A stretch of 64,000 nt of DNA from Erigeron canadensis (taxonomy: Eukaryota > Streptophyta > Magnoliopsida > Asterales > Asteraceae): the NCBI RefSeq assembly GCF_010389155.1, contig NC_057766.1, positions 31,133,516 to 31,197,515 of the forward strand, in the 5' to 3' direction. Under the pieces are notes generated by a model. It saw only the letters and a program-made list of their open reading frames with translations. It ran no database searches and was not told where the DNA came from. Below are positions 49,801-61,849 of the stretch, in pieces; position 1 is the first letter of the stretch, and each line of letters begins with the position of its first letter. The position numbers and the translations under genes are program-made.

Positions 49801-51156
49801 TTACTTATTTACTACCCCATGAATATGTGTTTTCATTGTTTACTTATTAAGATGCCAGTCATTAGTAGGACAGTTTGTATCGAAAAAATTGTGCGTTACA
49901 GGTTGTAGCTAGGTGACGCAAGTTTTAATTGTGTGGGTAAATGAAGTACACTATATTTGAAGAAACAGGCTGTAATGTTTGGACATAAGTTATCAAAATT
50001 AAATAATGGAAGGTGCGATCCAACTTTTTTTACCTCACCTTCTACCGTAATAACACATGCAAAGCATTGTTAGTTTAATGCATTATTTTACACTATCATG
50101 TTTTCTTTACCACCAATAAATTTTTTGTTGTTGTTGTTGTTATTATTATATCTATTATACTCGTATAAGAGAGTAAGAAAAGGAGCTTCTCTTTAACGTG
50201 TTCAAATACTATGTTAAAAGTAAAATTGTTATCTAAACGTGTACTTCAAAGCAAATTTACCATCTCCAAAGTGTCCTAGAGTCATCTCCAAAAATCAATT
50301 TGCTCTTGCAAACCGGCCCCTCAACATGTTGACAAACTATTACAACAAACTTAATCTATAGACTCAATTGATTCTGTTTTCAACTCAACGTATTGAAATT
50401 CAATTTATTCATGACACATTATAAATTTCATATTAAAAAAAAAATACTTTAACTGAATAAAACTTAAGTGGGCCCACATATATAGTTTGCTTTCAATCTG
50501 CTCACAAATTTTAAAGCAAACTGAAACTCCAATGACACTTTGCAAACCGGCATAGGGTATCTATTGGAAATAACCTAAATAATAAAGTGATCCAATTTTT
50601 CCATAAAAGATAAATATTGTTAAGTACTGTAACATCTTAACGTGATTAGATAGTTTTTTTGTTTGTAAATCAGTGTTAAAAATTAGGAAAAGGGGCTTTG
50701 ATAGATGTCTTTTGTGTAGGTTCTTGTAAGTTGAGTGAGATTGTCTAGGGAATAATATGTTGTTAATTATTTACTAAAATATAGATATATAATAATTATT
50801 ATTATTATTATTAGGCTTTTTCATCACATTTTATAATTGTTTGAAGTATGTTTGATTAAAACCTTTACACTTATAATCGCGTATAATTGAAACCGTTCCA
50901 CGTCATTTCACTAGACAAATCTACTACTTCTACAAAATTAAGAGACGGTCCATTTTTGAAACTTGAAGTGGGGAAGTAGGAGTGGAGACTACAGTTGACT
51001 CGGAGAATGACGTTTGGAATATACGTACATTGTCAAACTATATATACTACGTACAATTAATATATATATATATGTATACTCACAATTTAATACACCCCAT
51101 GTGAACCCAACCCAGATATCACATGCACCGTCGATCACCCACCATACCACGCACCT
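49801..51156. other. gene-less stretch upstream of GASA gene 1
   Basis: No gene or clear transposon terminus is seen. A TTG/TTA-repeat microsatellite lies at about 50128-50150 and an ATT run at about 50795-50815. Confidence 0.5.
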
Positions 51157-51169
51157 TTATATATATATA
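51157..51169 (+). promoter_or_regulatory. TATA box of GASA gene 1
   Basis: TTTATATATATAT about 60 bases before the ATG is well placed for initiation near 51190. Confidence 0.55.
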
Positions 51170-51226
51170 CTCTCTTTTTAATTTGTGTCAAAACCAACAC
51201 CCCAAATTATCAATATATCCAAAATA

Positions 51227-52104
51227 ATGAGGCAGCTTCCATTTGCAGCCCTGCTCATTGCCACATTGCTCCTCATTTCCTCTGTCTCAGCTATCGAATC
51301 CCCAGCCCCATCCCCGGCCTCAGGTATTAATCGTTTCACTAATTATTTAATCTTGTATATGATTAAAAGGTTGTAAAAAAAAAAAAAGTCTATAGTAAAA
51401 AAGCATAGGTCGACGGATGATTTAGGGGTGTTTACATGTTTCTTGTACACATATATGCATAATTAATTTTTGACGTGACAAAGTTTATATAAATGTGCAT
51501 CAACGTGTTAACATAATACTCTCTGTTAAGTGTTCTAGTTTGATTTTTTGAGTTTTTTTTTTTTAATTTTGATCATAAATATTTTTATTTGTATTATATA
51601 AAACTTAATATAACATATATGAATTTATTGAGTTTTAAATATACTTTTCATTGATATAACTTTCATCAACTAATATATAACACAAACAAAGATGTTTACG
51701 GTTAAATTCGAAATAAAAAGATTTGATCAATCAAAATTAGACAATTAAAATGCGACGGAGGGAGTAAATAAATTAGACATGTCATATGTACACTTTTTTA
51801 GGAATTAGGATTTTAATTACCCGCGTTATTCAGTGCGTGATGGAAAATTTTATTTCTGCTATATATCTATATCTATATTTGTTATAATAGTATGTAGTAT
51901 ACTTAAATGACAGGATTGGGATGTGATGGGAAATGCGAGAATCGGTGTGCAAGATCGGGATGGAAAGATAGGTGCCTCAAGTATTGCGGGATCTGTTGCG
52001 GGAAATGCAACGGCTGTGTGCCATCCAGTCCTTATGCCGATAAGACTGAATGCCCTTGTTACCGTGATCTCAAGAACCCCAAGGGCAAAGACAAGTGTCC
52101 TTGA
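51227..52104 (+). CDS. GASA/snakin cysteine-rich peptide, copy 1
   Basis: Exons 51227-51323 and 51914-52104 give 95 residues with a phase-1 intron. Residues 1-22 are a signal peptide ([20 protein letters not shown]). A short Pro/Ser spacer (ESPAPSPAS) and a C-terminal domain with twelve cysteines follow: [29 protein letters not shown] and ECPCYRDL to the terminal KCP. This is the full GASA signature. GASA peptides are secreted, often gibberellin-regulated, and act in growth, redox balance or antimicrobial defence (known). The ATG at 51227 is chosen because it begins the signal peptide. It was not visible as one frame because the intron separates spacer from domain. Confidence 0.93.
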
Positions 52105-52670
52105 TTTATAAGAATATTAATTAATTGTTTAACGAACAATATTTATGTTTTTAGTTACTGCCTATATATCGTGGAGAGTGATCGATGTTTCAAATTTAAT
52201 CGATTTCAGATAATATTCCAGAGTATAATTTTAAAATTTAAATGGTGTATCATGTATGTAATCCATTTAATTTTAGCTAGAAGATTATATATAGATTTGT
52301 TGTTGAAAACGTACATCACTAATTAATGTTTAACATACAAACGGCTCAATATTCTGCTTTTAGCTTTCTACTCATATATCCCGCATATATTACATCATGT
52401 ATATTCACCGAGTTGACTTACGGATGGAAATTTACTCACGTGAAAGATTTATCAGAATCAAACGAATACAAGAACGATGATTACAAAAATTGGATGATTA
52501 TTATTGTTATTATCATGGAAAGTTTACAAGAAGAACATTGAATAATATCAGATTGATTATTCATGTAGCAAGAATACAGAACTATTAGACAATAATATTC
52601 ACTTATTGAGTGAAGAATCCACAATAAAATAAAAAAATCATCCTCACATCTCTATGTCAATCTATAAAAA
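52105..52670. other. spacer after GASA gene 1
   Basis: 3'UTR and intergenic DNA. The 71-codon frame at 52326 has no known domain. Confidence 0.5.
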
Positions 52671-53077
52671 TCTTTATATATAATAAAGAAGGATTGTTTT
52701 TCAAAAGTATTTTTAGAAAGATTATGATGTGTCATGATTACACAATTTTTAAAAAGTTTTTTCTTTCATTTATGATGTCATATCTGACAAAAAAAAAATC
52801 TCATTTAATGCTTATTTAAAATTTCCAATCAAATTCCTAATCTTTTATTTGAAACAAATAAATCTTAATTTTTTCTATATAATATTATGAAATGTCTTTT
52901 TATACTTTGTTAACGCAACAAGTACTCTTATTTTACGTATCATTGTATTAACCGATTCACTATCTTCATATCAACTTATAATATATTAATAGGAAAAATT
53001 ACATACATTCTTTTACATTTTTTTGGTTTTAAAATTTTGATTACAATGCCTGGGTTGAACCCGGGTTGTTTAGCTAG
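52671..53077 (+). mobile_element. 407-bp Helitron
   Basis: Begins A|TCTTTATATATAATAAAG and ends with the stem CCTGGGTTGAACCCGGG, then TTGTTTAGCTAG|T. The element at 62825 is a relative with the same head and tail type. No coding capacity. It lies between the two GASA genes. Confidence 0.8.
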
Positions 53078-53139
53078 TATGTTTATAGAAGATAAATAGA
53101 TTATAGAATTGGTTGTTTTTCAATCTGGATATATAAACC

Positions 53140-53616
53140 GAGAAAATAACATCAATATCTAATTTTTTTTAAAAATATATCAATATCCCCAAGCTTTTTA
53201 GGATTTTTACAAAATACCTAACAAAATCGCAATAAGATTCCGAAAATCGCAACGAGATTATATAAAATCGCAATGAGATTTCTAAAATCGCATAAAGATT
53301 TAACATAATCGCATAAAGATTTTATAAATCTCATAAAGATTTTGTACATATAAAGTTCTTTATGAGATTCTAAGTTCTTTTTGCGATTATCAAGTTCTTT
53401 ATGCGATTCTGAAATCTTTATGCGATTTTTCAATGTTCTTTATGAGATTTTTAAAGTTCTTTATACGATTTTCAATGTTCTTTATACGATTTTTATCATC
53501 TTTATGCGATTTTCATAATATTATTGCGATTTTTATGAATATTTTGTTAAAATCTAAAAAAACATGGATAAATTGATAAATTTTAAAAAAAAATTAGGTA
53601 TTGAGGTTATTTTCTC
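53140..53616. mobile_element. fold-back element with inverted TCGCATAAAGAT arrays
   Basis: The ends are GAGAAAATAACATCAATATC and, complemented, GAGAAAATAACCTCAATACC. The 10-mer TATATAAACC is repeated outside both (53130-53139 and 53617-53626). Inside, units like AAATCGCATAAAGATT recur every 15-25 bases in the left half (53220-53345). The complement, ATCTTTATGCGATT, recurs in the right half (53350-53540). The long duplication suggests a Mutator-like mover. The 71-codon frame at 53218 is a repeat artefact. Confidence 0.85.
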
Positions 53617-53626
53617 TATATAAACC

Positions 53627-54693
53627 AAATATAAAGCATGTCATCTTCAATGTCCAAAATAGTCCTTCAAGTATCAACTTTCTTCAATGTTAGTCCCTCT
53701 TTGAACATTTAACTTTATTCGTCATCCTTAACAACCATCTTGAGTTTTATACTTATTAACTTGTAGTCACTTAATGGCTTGAACATATTCCTAATAACCA
53801 AAGCTAAGATTGAACAATAAAACCATTTCTCAACATCACGGTTACTTTTGTGCTCTTAGGACTTTAACAAACAACATATGTAATATCGGCCGACTAGTCA
53901 TGACCAGTTTATAATCCAAAACAAAGGTACTAAAAGTGTTAAAATACAATCCGTCAAAAATGTAAGTTTTAAACTTATAAACATATTAAAAACACTCAAA
54001 ATCAAAAACCAATCATTATATCAACAAAGATACATCTAATTTACACATACAATCAATATTAAGCAAGTGTAATATTACAATTCATCATTTTAACCATTCA
54101 AAGATTAAAAAGAGACAAGAGAAAAAACTAAAATTTACTTTTAACAAAGCTTTTATCTTTTACTCTACAAGACCAAAATCCAGTCGAGTAAAATGATTCT
54201 TTCGGTTACTCTAGAGTCTAGAATTACCCTTTTATGGTTAAAATGTTCAAGTGACCGAGAGTATCGGTTTTTAAGTGCTGGTTATGATTAATAATTACTT
54301 CATCAGGTACATTTGTTATTTTGTGAAAAGTTAAAAGTATGCAATTATCAATTACGAGTATCATATAAACTTTTAAAAAATATATATTATCATATAACGT
54401 TAATAATTCACAAGGAAGTCAAATACATACAATTAATTTTGCTTTTTAACTTGTGGCTGAAAAACAATTGAAAATAAAATACGCGTATAGTCAAACGTCA
54501 TAAGTTATACTAACAAACATAATATCAATTACTGCAATTTTTTGAACCGCTACTTTTGTTATCTAACGGATTTAATGGAGATCGAGCATAATTATATTCA
54601 TACGGGAACATAATTATTTTCATACCGGAACTCATTCAATTAGGCAGAGACAAATACCTCTCACACAGTCACAGCTGGTATTAGAATACCTAA
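53627..54693. other. gene-less AT-rich stretch
   Basis: No gene, RNA gene or element boundary is supported. Confidence 0.5.
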
Positions 54694-54711
54694 AATACCA
54701 CTGATAATAAA

Positions 54712-54954
54712 AAGTAAAGTAACTCCCAATGCCGTCTTTCACGGGTTTTGGGTCATAATACCGTCTTCGACGGTGTATGGGGGAGGTTGATATGTAGACA
54801 GCCTTATCCCTATCAAAGGTAGAGAGACTGCTTCCAGGTTCTACCATAGGTAGAAAAGGACCTCCAGCCTTGCTGGGCATGAGAATCGAACCTATGACCT
54901 CTGTTTCTAGAGGCATGAGCTCCAACCACTGATCCAACCCAGTTGGTTTCTTAG
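54712..54954 (-). mobile_element. Au-type SINE with 18-bp target duplication
   Basis: On the minus strand, box A-like GGATCAGTGGTTGGAGC and box B GGTTCGATTCTC lead a 243-bp body containing TCTCTACCTTTGATAGGG, a segment like that of plant Au SINEs. AATACCACTGATAATAAA is perfectly repeated on both sides (54694-54711 and 54955-54972), so the copy is complete and fairly young. The 119-codon minus-strand frame here is non-genic. Confidence 0.85.
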
Positions 54955-54989
54955 AATACCACTGATAATAAATAGTGAAATTATCAAAC

Positions 54990-55115
54990 AAAAAACCGAG
55001 CTAGATGTATTGGACGATTGAATGGTACCCGGTAATACCGGTTATAACGGACGCTCGAATGATACCCAGTATTACTGGTAATGTATGTACCGGTATTTAA
55101 AACACCGGGAGAAAA
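54990..55115. repeat. short inverted ACCGGTA-rich segment
   Basis: GGTACCCGGTAATACCGG, TACCCAGTATTACTGGTA and TACCGGTATTTAAAACACCGG could fold together. It may be a MITE remnant; no target duplication is seen. Confidence 0.3.
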
Positions 55116-55310
55116 AAACCATCCTTACCAATTAATACGTGATTTTATAACAATATTCACCAACATAATTGATTGTAAAAGGACAAGAGAGTAGTTGGCT
55201 TGTATGATGTTTAATAACACATCCATGTGAAATTGACGTTTGTTTATTCATGATCATGGCCCAACTTTATCACATGGCTTCGTCCACCCGGATTTACCCA
55301 TACTCACTAT

Positions 55311-55318
55311 TATAAATA
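55311..55318 (+). promoter_or_regulatory. TATA box of GASA gene 2
   Basis: TATAAATA lies 52 bases before the start codon, consistent with a very short 5'UTR. Confidence 0.5.
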
Positions 55319-55369
55319 TAAACCATACATATACACAAATACACATCATTCCATAATCTAATTAACACA

Positions 55370-55777
55370 ATGAAGAACAACCTTCCCTTTGTGCTAATTA
55401 TACTTATTACCAACCTCCTTTTCACCTCCTCCATAGCCGATGTCCAACCCACCGATGCCGTTTCATTTTCCCCGACCCCTTCCCCGTCTCTAAGTACGTA
55501 ATCATATTTATCAATGCACGTTTTCGTTTCATGTAACGTATATGTTAAATTGTTTCGTATGTATTGAAATGAAATTATTGTAGGTACGCTTGGATGTGAT
55601 GACAAGTGTGGCAAACGATGTTCCAATGCGGGCTATCAAGAAAGATGCCTAAAATATTGTGGAATCTGTTGCGCAAAATGCAATGGGTGCGTCCCATCGA
55701 GTCCATACGCAGACAAGGCAGAGTGCCCTTGTTATCGTGACTTAAAGAACTCCAAAGGCAAAGACAAATGCCCTTGA
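55370..55777 (+). CDS. GASA/snakin cysteine-rich peptide, copy 2
   Basis: Exons 55370-55493 and 55584-55777 give 105 residues with a phase-1 intron at the same place as in copy 1. A signal peptide starts [18 protein letters not shown]. The spacer ([19 protein letters not shown]) is longer than in copy 1. The twelve-cysteine domain is close to copy 1, sharing [23 protein letters not shown] and [10 protein letters not shown]. Same orientation and intron position point to tandem duplication about 3.3 kb apart. The N-terminal parts have diverged much more than the domains, as is usual in this family. The minus-strand frame at 55294-55626 overlapping it is a shadow. Confidence 0.93.
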
Positions 55778-56344
55778 TGATGACTTCGACTCCTTTTTAT
55801 CAATTTTAAATTTGCGCTCTATGTTTTCATCAAGTACTTATATTAATGTCGATGAAAATTATATCTTCAAAGTATTTATTTTATTATTATCTATTAAAAG
55901 GTTCACTTATATATAATTCTTTTTGTGTGTGAAAATATGAAAATTATGCATTCCTTACTATTTTAAATATTCAAGTTTTACTTTTTGAGTATTTCATTTA
56001 CAACTTTTTTCATTAACAATTTTAGTTGTGTTATATAATATTTGATGTGAAATATGTTAACGGGTTAGGTTTTATATGTATTTATCATTGATATAAATCT
56101 TACTCTTATCAAATATTATAAAATACAAACATACATATATTTATGGTTAAAATTTGAATTGAAAGACTAAAAAACATGCAAGTTAAACTAATGAAGGAAG
56201 TATCATTTATAATAGATGTTTGAGTTAAAAGTTGATAGTATATAGATCCACCCATTTATATATGTTTTACCCATTTATGTGTTGCTAACATTAGTGAAAA
56301 TATCATACAATAAATGCTAATATATATTTTAATTTGGTAAGACA
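55778..56344. other. spacer after GASA gene 2
   Basis: 3'UTR and AT-rich DNA; nothing further is seen. Confidence 0.5.
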
Positions 56345-56517
56345 ATAAAAAAAGTGATTTTTTCGATTTTGACGAATTAATGTGTTGTTAAACACTTAAA
56401 TAATGATAATTAGTTATGCACTATTTGAGTTTTATGGACTTTTAATGCATCAAAATGATGTTTTTAAGTGTTCTCACCGTTCTTATTTTAAAAGTGTTCT
56501 CACCAGAGTGTTACCCA
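56345..56517 (-). mobile_element. fold-back MITE, family A, half copy
   Basis: Only the half ending CTCACCAGAGTGTTACCC is present, in opposite orientation to the copies at 2650 and 3036. The left part starts abruptly near GTGATTTTTTCGATTTTGAC, the usual centre of the element. Confidence 0.65.
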
Positions 56518-56521
56518 TATA

Positions 56522-56915
56522 TAGGATGACTATCAAATGAAAACCAAATTAAAATGAGAACAAATGAGAACACTTAAAACCTACATTTTGATGCATTAAA
56601 AGTCCATAAAACTGACATAGCGAATAACTAATTATCATTATTTAAGTGTTTAATAACACATTGATCCGTCAAAATAAAAAAAATCACGTTTTTTGTTGGA
56701 TGCATCATTTCGATGAATATGCATCTAAGATGGCTGCACAAAACAAAAAACGTGATTTTTTTTATTTTGACAAATGAATGTGTTGTTAAACACTTAAATA
56801 ATGATAATTAGTTATGTACTATGTTAGTTTTATGGACTTTTAATGCATCAAAATGATAGTTTTAAGTGTTCTCACCGTTCTTATTTTAAAAGTGTTTTCA
56901 CCGGAGTGTTACCAT
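56522..56915 (-). mobile_element. fold-back MITE, family A, full copy
   Basis: Runs from GGATGACTATCAAATGAAAA to CACCGGAGTGTTACC with a self-complementary body. It is inverted relative to the copies at 2650 and 3036, and directly follows the half copy. Confidence 0.72.
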
Positions 56916-56944
56916 ATGTATATGTGTGTATATATATATATATT

Positions 56945-57125
56945 ATATTTTTGAAAAACAGTAATTGATAAATGGTTAACACTCTCATGCGGATGTGCCC
57001 ACGCTGGTTCGACTCCTGACAATGCCCTAAAGGGTTTGTTCTTCATGTGTTAGATGAGTATAACATTTTTAAGGCCCCTCACCACATTGTGGAAAACCCC
57101 TGGGCTAACACCCGAATGACATTTT
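56945..57125 (-). mobile_element. tRNA-derived SINE, family X
   Basis: On the minus strand GTTAGCCCAGGGGTTTTCC heads the copy and GGAGTCGAACCAGC lies in the body. The tail is AT-rich. It pairs with the copy at 15835. Confidence 0.55.
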
Positions 57126-57349
57126 TTTTCATATATATTTTAACTATAATTTCATATCATGTACGTGTTTACTCTAGCGAACGCATTATTTTGCAAAAGT
57201 TTTAGCTTACTGCTTGATATAAAACCTTTCTTGAGGTTGGGATATGATAGAGAATAAACGATCTAAACTTATCATTGTATTTCTGTAATAAATTTAATTC
57301 CATGCATATAATAACATAGTAGATTTATTAAAACTAAAGGTTCTATGAA

Positions 57350-57640
57350 TGAATAATGATAGTTAAACAATCTCATTGTGTTTGTAACCCGTTGGTGTTT
57401 GTGGAGAGCAAGAAAGAAGAAAGAAGTTTGAGGAGAAAGTTTGCATTGACAAAATCTTTTAGGATATTAAGAGTACCAGCTTTTTCGGGTTCAATTGTAG
57501 AAGAGGGGAATGTAGCACTAGCTGGGAAAATTGGAATGATTTTTGTATAACAATTTGATTGTATATAGTTTGTAAGTGTATTGTTTGGTCACTCTGCAAT
57601 TGTGTGAGTGACCCGTTGTAAATGAAAGTAGCCTTTCAAA
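57350..57640 (+). other. possible 3' remnant of a retroelement
   Basis: A 64-codon frame (57356-57550) precedes a stretch with GTCACTCTGCAATTGTGTG and a short A-run at about 57638. This could be the 3' end of a LINE or a processed transcript. No reverse transcriptase motif is seen, so the call is weak. Confidence 0.2.
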
Positions 57641-58754
57641 AAAAAGCTAAACTATCTGATACGTAAATGGCATTATAAATTAAACACGGTTATCAGATTT
57701 GAATTATGTAACAACGTGATGCATTTTTAAAGGAACACTCGCCCGACTCTAGGCTATCTCTTCGGATTAATCTGCTTACAAAGCGAGTAAAAAAAATGTG
57801 TGAAGGATGATGCAACTAAACTGCAATTTTATGCATCTGACGTAGCCCAGATACGAAGCTAAGGTTTTTTTACGAACTTTTTTTTAAGTAGCTTTTATGT
57901 TTGGGGCCCTTTGGAGCATTCTGAAGCCAATGCTTTTTTTTTTTTTGTCTTTTCTGAAAGCTACAACCCAGCAAGGCTTTTTCTCAACAACAACAAAAAG
58001 TTTCCAAAAAACTTGGAAATGACCCTTACAAAAGACGCCTTTACACTTCGATGCAGTAAACTTCTATAGTAAGTGCATCATCGCATCAAAGAATGAATCG
58101 GGATGCATCAAAATGTAATGAGTAGTGGATGATCCTTCCAACACTGCTACATTAAGAACCCTTCCTACTGGAACGTCCCCTTGTGATACAAGCAAATTTT
58201 ATATGGTTCAACGAGTGAGGGTGTCAGCTTATCAAGTCCAATAGGTACAAACACCACATAACGTATGAATGACCCACAAAATTAAGCTGTCATGATATAT
58301 ATTAATTGTATTAAACTGAAGCAAATATGACCAAGTTTTTTTCTTCAAATATTACAAGATGTTTAGATAGTATCTGAAATGATCAAGTACAGCCAAGAAG
58401 ACAAGTAAATGACAGTGTCTGTCAATAATAAGCAGATGACAGAATGGAAAAGAATATATATATTTATGAAAATGAAACAAAGGCATACCATCATTTATAT
58501 ACAGATTGAAAAAATAAATGAAGTTTTCCTCAAAAACTAGAATAAACATATGCAAAAGCAAGGCATGAACTATGAAATAAAAAATCACAGAAAAAAAGGT
58601 TATTCGGGAGATAACTCAATCAAACCCCTAAAAGAATCATTTATCCTCTTTTCCTTTCTCCTATCTTATGCATTATTTGCAAATTAGATATACAAAGTGT
58701 ACACAAAACTTGCCCGAAAATGGCTGATGAGGCCTCAATAACAACAGAACTTCC
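57641..58754. other. PUB4 3' flank
   Basis: No gene supported. GATGCATCAAAATG-like words near 57820 and 58090 recall the centre of MITE family A, but no element ends are visible. Confidence 0.4.
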
Positions 58755-61700
58755 TCATCTCCTCCCACCATTGCCATGCCGCTGGTTTCTAAAGTAGCTA
58801 ATCAGTGACTGAGCCTGCAAGAGAACAAAAAAAATCCAATTTTATATGACAAACTTGAACTAAAATCAACAAGCAAACGTGATAATGAATTTAAGTTTTT
58901 TTTAAACAAATCACCTTTTCCTTGGCTCTCGGGGTACCATTCTGTGACAACGCCACCAATGGCGGAATAGCTCCTTCCTGGAGCACCATGTTGCAAAATC
59001 TACTGCTATTAGTACACAACTGTAAAAGGGCTGCAGCCGCATTCTCCTTTCCTCGAGCCGAACCCAATTCAATCACTTCAACAAGAGTAGGTATACCACC
59101 CTCTTGACCAATCCCAGCTCTCCCCTCGGGAATTGTAGCAAGATTTGACAGAACAGCAACCGCCTTATCAACCATACCGGTTGCAGGGTCCATCAAGTCT
59201 ATAAGGTACTTCACAGCACCTGCCTGCACAATACGGGACTTGTTTTCATGAAATGTTGATAGGTTAAATAAAGCTGTGGCTGCATCTTTCTTCCCTCGTG
59301 GGGTTCCGTTTCCTAGTAAATCAACCAGAGGCCCTATTGCTCCAGACCTTCCGATCTGTATCTTGTTATCTTCAATAACTGAAAGACTAAAAAGTGTCGC
59401 AGCAGAATTTTCTTTGGCTTCTGAGCTTCCAGTCTCAAGGACGTAAATTAATGGTTCGATTGCACCGGAATTACCAATGGTGGCTTTGTTGATATCATTT
59501 ATCGACAAGTTCAGAAGGGCAGTGACAGAATTTTCTTGGATACTTTGGTCAGGTGAACGGAGCAGGTTAATTAATAAGGGGATGGCACCACAGTTGGCTA
59601 TGACATTTCGAATATCCTTATCATGTCTGGCAAGTAATCTGAGTTCAAGAGTAGCATTCTTTACTATATCCAGTGAAAGACTACTTAAGTCTTCAACTAG
59701 TTTTTTGACTTGGGTTTCGACTCCACTGAGCTCAGGTCGGGTTTCAGTAACCATTTTTCCAGATGGTCTGCGCCACATTTGATGCCGTGATCGGTTTCCA
59801 AATCGAGGTGAATATTCATGCAGCTCCCTCTGTGGGGCAGCACTTGGGGAGACGATGGCAGGCTGCAGCTCTGCTACCACTTCTCCTGAAGCATCACTAG
59901 TGTATGTCGTTGCTGCCTGTGGCAAAGGCTCATCATTTGCATCATGAGAGACCTTCGGTGACTCTTCATCCATTCCACTACTAGCCGAAGATTCTTTTTT
60001 TGGTGGTAATAGCGACGAAGGTTCACCAAGATCAGAACTCCTCTCCCCTGTTTCATTTGATCTGTCATTCTCATTGTCCAACTTATGCCCATTTTCGGAT
60101 ACTCCAGGGATGGAATCTTCTGAAGATGATACGACATGTTGCACCAGAGATCTGGGATAACCAGGTTGGTTCAAGCTCGTGGACTTCACAGGGCCTGGCA
60201 GCTTAACATTGTGAGTTTCACACCAATTGGCAATTAATGCCTTGACGGTGTAATTAGGAATAAGATTAGTGTGGGCAAGAGTTTGCATTGTCTTAGGGCA
60301 AACAGTAAGGCCAAGAGCAATCCAATTACGGATATACACCCGTTCATATGTTTGCCCAGAAGCTACAATAACAGGGTCAGTCATCAGTTCAAGTGATAAC
60401 GGGCAACAAAAGTCAGGAGGTATTGGTACAGGGTTGCAGCTTTGTGACTGTTTTATCTCAACAAAGCAATTATGCATGTGGGTAACAAAACCAATCATTT
60501 CCTCAATATATTCTACATCCTCAACCTTCTCTAATTGTTCAGCGTTCTCCTTTAAGTTTTCAAGGGCAACCAGCTCGATTAGAAGTTCCTGATTTGACCT
60601 TAAACTAAGCAAATCAGCAATTTTTGACCTTATATCTTTGCTAATATCCATGCCCTGCACTTGATCTTTTATAGCTTTGGACACAATGGCCGACGGCTTA
60701 TCACATCCCATCTGCTTAATTTTATGCACGCAATGCTGCAATTAAGTATGCTATATGTAAGTAAACGCCTAGTGGTAAGGAAAACAGTTGGTGACCTTAA
60801 GGTCTCAGGTTCGATCCCCGCTTGGCACAAAAAATAATTCCTTTAAGGTACCCGTTACCAATGAAACCTAGGCCCACATGTGAAGTTTAAATACGCGGGT
60901 TCGATCCTTCAGGGTGCCCAGATCATGTGGGAATTAGGATGGAGGTATTGTACCGGCATCATATGGCTCATACGGGGTGAGTCGATGGGTATCCAATTGT
61001 GGTACCGGGGCTAGGGTTCCCTCTATTACCCTTTTTTTACTTAAATTATACAAGTAACAGAGTTAAGTGCTGTCAAGTGTATCCAACTATAGCCCGGAAT
61101 CTATATTGTTAATGTGTGCATTTAACTTTCAAAATTTGTTACTTTATGTATGTGGTGGTAATTTTTTGCTGAAATGCAACTTATATGAATATAACGTGAG
61201 TACATGACAACTTATACTAACACCACATCAACAAGAGTACCACAGGATATAAACAATAGCAATAATTGGCAGTTGGGTATTCATAATATATACAATAAAC
61301 TCTGGCCTAAAGTTGAATACATTGCCAAACACTTAAACCCACTACAATAAGTTCAAGAATAAGTACCTCGAGCGATGATGAGCTCAGTTCAACCGGAAGT
61401 CCTTCACATGATCGCAACAAGTCAAGAAGTTCCAAACCATGAGTCTGAACTTTTGCAAACAACGATTCCATCTTCAACACCTAAACCATAAAATAAACGA
61501 TTCAATAAAAATCACCGGTATTTTCAAAACTCAAAAGGCATAAGTTCGTAGAACATACAAAGTAAACTTTGCTCATCAACGGATGAGAATCTTCAAAAAC
61601 CTCCCGAATTTCATCAACACACTGACTCATCCCCGCAAACTCCTCTCGTAACAACTCATTCGATGCAGCCTCGGAATCAACTATAGACTCGAGTACCGGC

Positions 61701-61828
61701 TTAACTAACTTAAGCACTTCCTGAACCTTGACGTAATACTTTTCGACAATGTCGTTATACTTGTTATCATCTCGATGAAGAAAAGTATATATATTCTTAA
61801 GCAGCTGTTTTAACAGGGATATCTCCAT
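58755..61828 (-). CDS. PUB4: U-box/ARM-repeat E3 ubiquitin ligase, PUB4-like
   Basis: Four minus-strand exons, 61559-61828, 61367-61480, 58915-60735 and 58755-58814, give 754 codons plus stop. The U-box N-terminal domain spans about residues 1-225 (MEISLLKQLLKNI, LMSKVYF). The U-box lies at about 234-308 (PDFCCPLSLELMTDPVIVAS, GQTYE, WI). A long Ser-rich linker carries YTSDASGE. ARM repeats at about 490-745 include VTALLNLSINDINK, ENSAATLFSLSVIE and GKKDAATALFNLS. The tail reads YFRNQRHGN. This order and sequence match Arabidopsis PUB4 (826 residues); the linker is shorter here. The U-box recruits E2-ubiquitin and the ARM region binds substrates. PUB4 acts in CLV3/root meristem signalling and pattern-triggered immunity (known). 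The ATG at 61828 is the first in frame with the conserved start. PUB2/PUB3 are less likely alternatives. Confidence 0.93.
60765..61037 (+). mobile_element. tRNA-derived SINE in PUB4 intron 2
   Basis: Box A-like GCCTAGTGGTAAGG and box B GGTTCGATCCCC are followed by a second GGTTCGATCC word near 60898 and a terminal T-run near 61030. It is opposite in sense to the host gene. Confidence 0.65.
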
Positions 61829-61849
61829 CACACAAAATCACACCTACAC

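Noticed and set aside
53218..53433. 71-codon minus-strand frame with repeated SHKEL-like units
   Set aside because: Its periodicity comes from the TCGCATAAAGAT array in the fold-back element.
53215..53540. CRISPR-like array
   Set aside because: Units are irregular, change orientation mid-way and lie in a plant transposon; no spacers of constant length.
54632..54991. 119-codon minus-strand frame
   Set aside because: It spans the Au-type SINE and its target duplications, so it is not a gene.
55294..55626. 110-codon minus-strand frame
   Set aside because: It is antisense to GASA copy 2, whose exons and signal peptide are convincing on the plus strand.
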